From NCBI GenBank assembly GCA_035762345.1, contig DASTPE010000026.1:1-10346 (forward strand): 10,346 nt of DNA, given 5' to 3'. The position numbers were made by a program, and so were the translations under genes. The notes beneath the pieces are model-generated. The model did not search any database, was not told the origin of the DNA, and saw only the letters and a program-made list of their open reading frames with translations. Source of the DNA: SCGC-AG-212-J23 sp035762345. Its GTDB lineage: Bacteria > Pseudomonadota > Gammaproteobacteria > Burkholderiales > SG8-39. Shown here one piece after another: positions 6,169 through 10,346 of this stretch (the first letter of the stretch is position 1; each line of letters begins with the position of its first letter).

Positions 6169-6204
6169 GGTCAGCCTGAAGGCGGCAGGCGCGTTGCATT
6201 GTAG
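6169..6204. promoter_or_regulatory. Divergent DUF2062/comEC spacer with TACAAT motif
   Basis: The 36 bases between the two starts contain, on the minus strand, TACAAT at 6203-6198, a 5 of 6 match to the -10 box, which would start transcription near 6191 and leave a leader of about 23 bases for the DUF2062 gene. No good -35 box is seen at the right distance (it would fall in the comEC start). Any comEC promoter must lie upstream inside the DUF2062 gene; I cannot identify it. No clear ribosome site precedes the comEC ATG. Confidence 0.35.
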
Positions 6205-8502
6205 ATGACCTTGGCAGCAGCCGCGTTCGCCAGCGGGGCCGCGGCTCTGCAGCTGCAGGCCGAGCTGCCCGCGATGGCATGGCTGCTCGCGCTGCCGATG
6301 TGTGCGGCCGTCTGCTATTTCCAGCCGAGGCTCGCGGCGCTTTTTGCTTTTGTCATCGGTCTTCTCTGGGCGGCCGGCGCCGCGCACCTGCGCATGGCCG
6401 ACTGGCTCGCCCCCGAGCTTGAGGGCCGGGACCTGGAGGTGGTCGGCGTGGTTGCAGGCCTTCCGGCGCTCAGCGAACGCGCCGTGCGCTTCGAGTTTGA
6501 GCTCGAGGCCTCGTCGGAACAGCGGTTGCCAAGAAAGCTGCTCCTCGCTTGGTATCGCAGCCCGTGGAGCGAGGATGGCGCGGCGCTGATGGAGGAGACC
6601 GTACATCCGGGCGAGCGTTGGCTATTCACGGTGCGGCTGCGCCGGCCGCACGGACATGTCAATCCGCACGGCTTCGATTACGAGGCATGGCTCTTGGAGC
6701 GCAGCGTCGGAGCAACTGGCTACGTGCGGACCCGCGGCGAACGCAAGCGCCTCGGCACCCGCAACCACGTTCTCGACTACGTGGAGCGCGTGCGCGAAGC
6801 GGTGCGCGAGCGCTTCAAGACCGAGCTTGGCGCAACGCCGGCCGCGGGAATCCTGACAGCGCTGGCGGTCGGGGACCAGCGCGCCATCTCGGCCGAGGAA
6901 TGGCGCCTTTTTAACCGGACTGGCGTGACTCATCTGATGTCCATCTCCGGGCTGCACGTCACGCTGGTCTCCGGGCTTGCCGCGTGGCTGGTTTCTTTCG
7001 GGTGGCGCCGCGTTCCGCCGGCGGTAGTGCGTCTGCCGGCGCGCAAGGCCGCGGCCGCGGCGGCGATCGCCGCCGCACTCGGCTATACGCTGCTCGCAGG
7101 TTTTGCCGTGCCGGCGCAGCGCACTTTCTGGATGGTAAGCGTCGTCGCCGCCGCGCTGTGGTGCGGGCGCGTCGCCGCGCCGGCACGCACACTTGCGCTT
7201 GCGCTCGCTGTGGTGGTCGCCACGGACCCATGGGCGCCGCTCGCGCCGGGGATGTGGCTTTCGTTCGGCGCGGTCGCGCTGATCTTCTACGTGGCGACGA
7301 ACGAATGGCGCATCGCGCAATGGGGACGCATGCAATGGGCGATCACCGTCGGCCTGGCGCCCGCCGCGCTCCTTCTCTTCGGCCAGATCTCGGTGGCCGG
7401 GCCGCTCGCCAACGCGCTCGCCATCCCGTTGGTATCCGTCGTCATCACCCCGATCGCCCTGGCTGCTGTAGTGTTTCCGCTTGAATTGCTCCTGCAGGCG
7501 GCGGCCTGGCTGGTCCAGTGGCTGCTTGCATTCCTGGAGTGGTGTGCCGCGCTGCCAGGAGCGCTGTGGCAGCAGCACACTCCGCCGGTATGGGCGGTGG
7601 CGCTCGCCATGGCGGGCGCAGTCTGGATGCTTGCGCCGCGTGGAGTGCCTTGGCGCGCAGGCGGGCTCGCGCTCATGGCGCCTGCGTTCTCGCTCGCGCC
7701 CCCGACGCCGGCACGCGGGGAGGCGTGGGTCACGGCGCTCGATGTAGGGCAAGGGCTCGCGGTCCTCGTGCGCACGGCGAACCGCGCGCTGCTCTACGAC
7801 GCGGGGCCGGCGTATGGCCCGGAGGCCGACAGCGGCGGGCGCATCGTGGTGCCGCTCCTGCGTGCTACAGGTGTGCGCAGCGTCGACCTGCTCATACTTA
7901 GCCACGAGGATATCGACCATCTCGGCGGGGCCCTGACGCTCCTCGAGTCGCTCGAAGTCCACGCGCTCGCCTCCTCTTTGCCTCGAAGCCATCCGCTGCA
8001 TTCGCTTGCGCTCATGCCGGGGCGCTGCGCTGCCGGGATGGCCTGGGACTGGGACGGCGTGCGCTTCGAGTTCCTGCACCCGCCTGCGGGCTGGGAAACA
8101 GCGCGCCGCAACAACCAGAGCTGCGTGCTGCGAATCGCGGCGGGCGCCTCGTCGATGCTGCTCACCGGCGATATCGAGCGCGCGGCCGAGTTGTCTCTTC
8201 TCGAGAACAAGATTGCGGCCAGCGACATACTTCTGGTGCCGCACCACGGCAGCCGAACATCCTCGAGCAGTGAATTCATCGCCGCGGTGACGCCGCGCTG
8301 GGCCATCGTGCCCGCGGGCTATCGCAACCGCTTCGGCCACCCGGCGCGCGAGGTGCTTGAGCGCTATGCCAGAGCCGGCATTCCGGTGCTGCGCACCGAT
8401 CGGGACGGCGCGATCTCGGTCGTGCTGGATGGGCATGCCCCTCGAGTGAGCACCGAGCGTTCGCGGGCTCCCCGCTATTGGCGGCGTACTCCGCCCGTAT
8501 AG
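6205..8502 (+). CDS. comEC: DNA internalization-related competence protein ComEC/Rec2
   Basis: This 765-residue inner-membrane protein forms the channel that brings single-stranded DNA into the cytoplasm during natural transformation. N-terminal membrane helices (about 1-65) are followed by a DUF4131-type soluble region (about 70-185). The Competence domain follows, with its signature EWRLFNRTGVTHLMSISGLHV at 232-252 and a series of hydrophobic helices to about 480. The C-terminus is a complete metallo-beta-lactamase-like domain from about 507: LDVGQGLAVLVRT, then HEDIDH (567-572) as the HxDxDH metal motif, TGD with Asp656, and PHHGS with His680/His681. All metal-binding residues expected in an active nuclease-like domain are present, so nothing suggests decay. 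Length is normal for proteobacterial ComEC. Its TAG stop (8500-8502) lies inside the -10 box of the dodecin promoter. Confidence 0.95.
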   Translation: MTLAAAAFASGAAALQLQAELPAMAWLLALPMCAAVCYFQPRLAALFAFVIGLLWAAGAAHLRMADWLAPELEGRDLEVVGVVAGLPALSERAVRFEFELEASSEQRLPRKLLLAWYRSPWSEDGAALMEETVHPGERWLFTVRLRRPHGHVNPHGFDYEAWLLERSVGATGYVRTRGERKRLGTRNHVLDYVERVREAVRERFKTELGATPAAGILTALAVGDQRAISAEEWRLFNRTGVTHLMSISGLHVTLVSGLAAWLVSFGWRRVPPAVVRLPARKAAAAAAIAAALGYTLLAGFAVPAQRTFWMVSVVAAALWCGRVAAPARTLALALAVVVATDPWAPLAPGMWLSFGAVALIFYVATNEWRIAQWGRMQWAITVGLAPAALLLFGQISVAGPLANALAIPLVSVVITPIALAAVVFPLELLLQAAAWLVQWLLAFLEWCAALPGALWQQHTPPVWAVALAMAGAVWMLAPRGVPWRAGGLALMAPAFSLAPPTPARGEAWVTALDVGQGLAVLVRTANRALLYDAGPAYGPEADSGGRIVVPLLRATGVRSVDLLILSHEDIDHLGGALTLLESLEVHALASSLPRSHPLHSLALMPGRCAAGMAWDWDGVRFEFLHPPAGWETARRNNQSCVLRIAAGASSMLLTGDIERAAELSLLENKIAASDILLVPHHGSRTSSSSEFIAAVTPRWAIVPAGYRNRFGHPAREVLERYARAGIPVLRTDRDGAISVVLDGHAPRVSTERSRAPRYWRRTPPV

Positions 8503-8505
8503 AAT
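8478..8505 (+). promoter_or_regulatory. Candidate sigma-70 promoter for dodecin, embedded in the end of comEC
   Basis: TTGGCG (8478-8483) and TAGAAT (8500-8505) are separated by 16 bases and match the -35 and -10 consensus at 4 and 5 of 6 positions. The comEC stop TAG supplies the first three bases of the -10 box. Transcription would start at about 8512. This is the best-looking promoter in the window and would let the dodecin group be expressed independently of comEC. Confidence 0.6.
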
Positions 8506-8509
8506 GGCC

Positions 8510-8528
8510 TCGCGGGGGTCTCCCGCGA
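8510..8528 (+). other. 7-bp GC-rich hairpin at the 5' end of the dodecin transcript
   Basis: TCGCGGG (8510-8516) pairs perfectly with CCCGCGA (8522-8528) around a 5-base loop. There is no T-run behind it, so it is not a standard intrinsic terminator for comEC. Given the predicted start site at about 8512, the stem would lie at the very 5' end of the dodecin mRNA, where such stems can slow 5'-end-dependent decay. It leaves the purine-rich ribosome site (8531-8544) free. Confidence 0.6.
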
Positions 8529-8549
8529 CCAGAGGAGAGAGGAACGATC

Positions 8550-8771
8550 ATGGCGAAAAAGGGCAGCGGCACCGTCTATCGCGTTACCGAGGTGATCGGC
8601 ACCAGCAGCAACTCGTGGGAGGACGCGGTGCGCAACGCAGTCAAGACTGCCTCCGGCAGCCTGCGCGACTTGCGCATCGCCGAGATCGAGAAGCTCGACG
8701 TGAAGATTGAGAACGGGAAGGTCACACAGTTTCGCGCACGCCTTGCGCTGTCCTTCAAGTACGAGGGCTAG
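8550..8771 (+). CDS. Dodecin (flavin-binding storage protein)
   Basis: The 73-residue product has the full dodecin pattern: VYRVTEVIGTSSNSWEDAVRNAV (strand, then helix), TASGSLRDLRIAEIEKLDVKIENGKVTQFRARLALSFKYEG (two long strands). Dodecins form hollow dodecamers that bind flavins between paired tryptophans; Trp23 is the candidate stacking residue. Binding of riboflavin, FMN or FAD differs between branches and cannot be told here. Expected role is cytoplasmic flavin buffering and protection from flavin photochemistry. The ATG has a strong purine-rich ribosome site (AGAGGA at 8538-8543, 6 bases ahead) and its own promoter and 5' hairpin, all suggesting high expression. The next gene starts only 6 bases after its stop, in the same frame. 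Confidence 0.94.
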   Translation: MAKKGSGTVYRVTEVIGTSSNSWEDAVRNAVKTASGSLRDLRIAEIEKLDVKIENGKVTQFRARLALSFKYEG

Positions 8772-8777
8772 GGGAGC

Positions 8778-9479
8778 TTGTTCACGGCCGTCGTACGCAT
8801 CACCGGCGCCGGTCGGCTCGACGACTTCCGCGAGCGCCTGCGCTGGCTGATGGTTCGCGACGAGGACGCTGAGGACTACACCGAGCACCACGGCGCCGGG
8901 ACGCTGGAATACCGCTTCCGTCCGCGCCGCGGGATCCCGTTCCCGGCGTTCACCGCAGCGTCAGCGGATTTTCCCGAGCTGCGTGTCGAGGCGGAATGGG
9001 AACGCCACGGCGAGCGCGGCCGTGCCGTGATCGAGAACGGGCGCCTCGTCGAGCAAACCGCCTCGCGCCTGGAGGAAGCCCAGGTGGACGTGCAAGTAGG
9101 CGACGAAGGGCGCCTCGAGCTCGGTCTCACCTGCCGGACGAGCGAGGAGGGCGGCCTGATCGGCTACGCGGTGACCGGGGAGCGCCACACCTACTGGCGT
9201 CACCGGGACGGAGAGCTCACGTTGCTCGATCCCGAGGAGCCTGACGCTACGCTCGAGGACGTCGCCTTCGGCTTCGTCGACGAATGGATCTGGTACGACG
9301 AGGAGGAAGCGTTGTTGGAGCGCGCGCGCTATGCAAACTACGGCTTCCCGGTGCGCGGCGCGAACGTGAAGTCGGAGAAGCTCGCGCTCGTGCGCGCGCA
9401 CGGCGGCCGTTATTCCTCCATCGGTGAGGACGCGCAAGCTGCTCGAAAGGCGCTCGTCGACCAATGGCTGAAGCGGTAG
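8778..9479 (+). CDS. Hypothetical acidic protein linked to dodecin
   Basis: I do not recognise this 233-residue protein. It starts at TTG (8778); the frame is closed by the dodecin TAG just upstream, and the next Met is residue 25 (MVRDEDAED), which would cut a natural-looking first strand (FTAVVRIT). GGGGAG sits only one base before the TTG; GAGGG at 8763-8767 is better spaced. The protein is soluble, acidic and rich in Trp/Tyr near DEWIWYDEEEALLERARYANYGFPV (168-192). The stretch IPFPAFTAASADFPELRVEAEWE (53-75) vaguely recalls the 'fP.....yPdL.f..e' segments of YubB/DUF1281-like ferredoxin-fold proteins; I give that little weight. No signal peptide or membrane helix is seen. Its codon use resembles its neighbours, so there is no sign of transfer. 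The 3' end overlaps the hydrolase gene by 16 bases, so it lies in the dodecin transcript. Confidence 0.8.
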   Translation: MFTAVVRITGAGRLDDFRERLRWLMVRDEDAEDYTEHHGAGTLEYRFRPRRGIPFPAFTAASADFPELRVEAEWERHGERGRAVIENGRLVEQTASRLEEAQVDVQVGDEGRLELGLTCRTSEEGGLIGYAVTGERHTYWRHRDGELTLLDPEEPDATLEDVAFGFVDEWIWYDEEEALLERARYANYGFPVRGANVKSEKLALVRAHGGRYSSIGEDAQAARKALVDQWLKR

Positions 9480-10339
9480 AGCCGCGCCGGCGCTCGGTGC
9501 TGTGCGCCTCGCCCGCGGGCCTGCACCGCATGGCCTACCGGGAGTGGGGCGATCCGCGCAACCGTCACGTCTTGATCTGCGTTCATGGACTGACGCGCTC
9601 CGGCCGCGATTTCGACGAGCTCGCGCGCGCCTTGTGCGCACAGTTCCGTATCGTGTGTCCCGACATAGCGGGACGCGGCGATTCCGACCGGCTCGCTGAC
9701 CCGAAGCACTACACCTGGGCGCAATACGTCGCCGACATGGTGACCCTGATCGCCCGGCTCGACGTCGAGGCGGTGAGCTGGCTTGGCACCTCGATGGGCG
9801 GCCTGGTCGGCATGGCGCTCGCCGCGCAGTCGGGGAGCCCGATCCGCAAGCTGATTCTCAACGACGCGGCGCCCGTGATCGCCAAGGCGGCGCTGGAGCG
9901 CATCGCCGCGTATGTCGGGCAGGAGCTGACCTTCGCCACGCTCGTGCAGGCTGAGAAATACGTGCGCACGATATCTGCGCCCTTCGGCCCGCACACCGAT
10001 GCGCAATGGCGCTTCCTCACCGAGAGCTGGGTCCGCCGTGGCGAGGACGGAACCTTGCGGCCGCATTACGATACGCGCATCGCCGAGGCCTACCGCGCCA
10101 CCATGCCGGAAAAGGACCTGGAGCTCTGGCACCTGTACGACGCCGTGCGCTGCCCGACCTTGCTCGTGCGCGGCGAGGAATCCGATCTTGTCTCGCCGCA
10201 GACGGCCGCGGAGATGGCGCGCCGCGGCCCCAAGGCCAAGGTGGTCGAGATCCGCGGCGTTGGCCACGCCCCGACCTTATTGCAACCCGATCAGATCGCG
10301 GTCGTTCGCGATTTCCTACTCGAAGGAGAAACGTCGTGA
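9464..10339 (+). CDS. Alpha/beta-hydrolase fold enzyme
   Basis: The 291-residue protein has a complete alpha/beta-hydrolase layout. LICVHGLTRSGRDFDELARAL (38-58) holds the oxyanion HG motif, CPDIAGRGDSD (65-75) the second loop. The nucleophile elbow GTSMGG (108-113) places Ser110, Asp241 lies in LLVRGEESDLVS, and His268 in the GVGHAP loop. The catalytic triad is therefore intact. An esterase, lactonase or C-C hydrolase activity is possible; the substrate is not readable. The protein has no signal peptide and should be cytoplasmic. The ATG at 9464 overlaps the upstream hypothetical gene by 16 bases and lacks a Shine-Dalgarno sequence, suggesting coupling; the N-terminal segment (VLCASPAGLHRMAYREWGDP) fits the family from this start. 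The stop overlaps the next gene's GTG. Confidence 0.9.
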   Translation: MAEAVEPRRRSVLCASPAGLHRMAYREWGDPRNRHVLICVHGLTRSGRDFDELARALCAQFRIVCPDIAGRGDSDRLADPKHYTWAQYVADMVTLIARLDVEAVSWLGTSMGGLVGMALAAQSGSPIRKLILNDAAPVIAKAALERIAAYVGQELTFATLVQAEKYVRTISAPFGPHTDAQWRFLTESWVRRGEDGTLRPHYDTRIAEAYRATMPEKDLELWHLYDAVRCPTLLVRGEESDLVSPQTAAEMARRGPKAKVVEIRGVGHAPTLLQPDQIAVVRDFLLEGETS

Positions 10340-10346
10340 AGAAAAC
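10336..10346 (+). CDS. Start of a further gene (partial, runs off the right edge)
   Basis: GTG at 10336-10338 overlaps the hydrolase TGA as GTGA and is preceded by GGAG at 10325-10328 with 7 bases spacing, a good ribosome site. The three complete codons read Met-Lys-Lys (GTG read as Met), as at many signal-peptide starts, but three codons cannot identify a product. I report it because start/stop overlaps of this type are frequent in the window. Confidence 0.5.

Noticed and set aside
6622..8436. 604-codon open frame on the minus strand, antisense to comEC.
   Set aside because: Composition is rich in Arg, His, Gln and Gly with no domain. comEC on the plus strand has all its motifs, so this is a codon-bias shadow.
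8510..8528. Hairpin considered as a Rho-independent terminator for comEC.
   Set aside because: There is no T-run after the stem; the sequence that follows is the purine-rich dodecin ribosome site.
9410..10267. Long minus-strand frame opposite the alpha/beta hydrolase.
   Set aside because: It is antisense to a complete catalytic-triad enzyme, and its composition is that of a GC-driven shadow.
1..10346. Search for CRISPR repeats, insertion-sequence ends, tRNA genes, attachment sites or toxin-antitoxin pairs.
   Set aside because: I saw no spaced direct repeats, transposase motifs, cloverleaf or mobile-element genes; gene content and codon use look uniform throughout.

Overview
The window is chromosomal DNA from a GC-rich Gram-negative bacterium, most likely a betaproteobacterium. 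I base this on the strong G/C bias at third codon positions, the outer-membrane lipoprotein export genes (lolC-lolD), the DUF2062 gene lying head-to-head with comEC, and the style of the LysR, HugZ-like and dodecin proteins. The taxonomic call is inference. I see no insertion sequence, phage gene, CRISPR array, tRNA or rRNA. It reads as a compact core-genome segment, not an island.

Left part (1-2034). A LysR regulator and, translationally coupled behind it, the N-terminus of a DUF429 protein run leftwards. A nitronate monooxygenase runs rightwards. The two units diverge from a 92-base spacer that is much more AT-rich than its surroundings and holds inverted repeats, so the regulator probably controls the flavoenzyme gene. 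Second unit (2001-3366, minus strand). A HugZ-like flavin split-barrel protein, an OsmC-family protein and a VOC-family protein sit in that transcription order, each start overlapping the previous stop by 4 bases (ATGA, then TTGA). This looks like a small redox or electrophile-protection operon.

Third unit (3410-5333, plus strand). lolC/E and lolD overlap by 8 bases and encode an inner-membrane ABC machine that hands lipoproteins to the carrier LolA. Only one permease gene is present here. Fourth unit (5285-6168, minus). A DUF2062 membrane protein and a small two-helix membrane protein of unknown function are joined by a GTGA overlap. Fifth unit (6205-10346, plus). comEC (DNA uptake channel) is followed by dodecin (flavin storage), a 233-residue protein I do not recognise, an alpha/beta hydrolase, and the first codons of a further gene that starts inside the hydrolase stop codon. 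A good promoter for dodecin is built into the comEC stop codon, followed at once by a 7-bp hairpin.

The whole stretch is tightly packed. Several start codons overlap upstream stops, three or more starts are probably TTG or GTG, and two convergent gene pairs overlap tail-to-tail by 34 and 49 bases. Flavin-linked proteins recur (nitronate monooxygenase, HugZ-like protein, dodecin), but nothing in the sequence ties them into one pathway. I did not find a convincing undescribed system. The best leads are the unknown dodecin-linked protein, the dodecin promoter/hairpin arrangement and the lone Lol permease.
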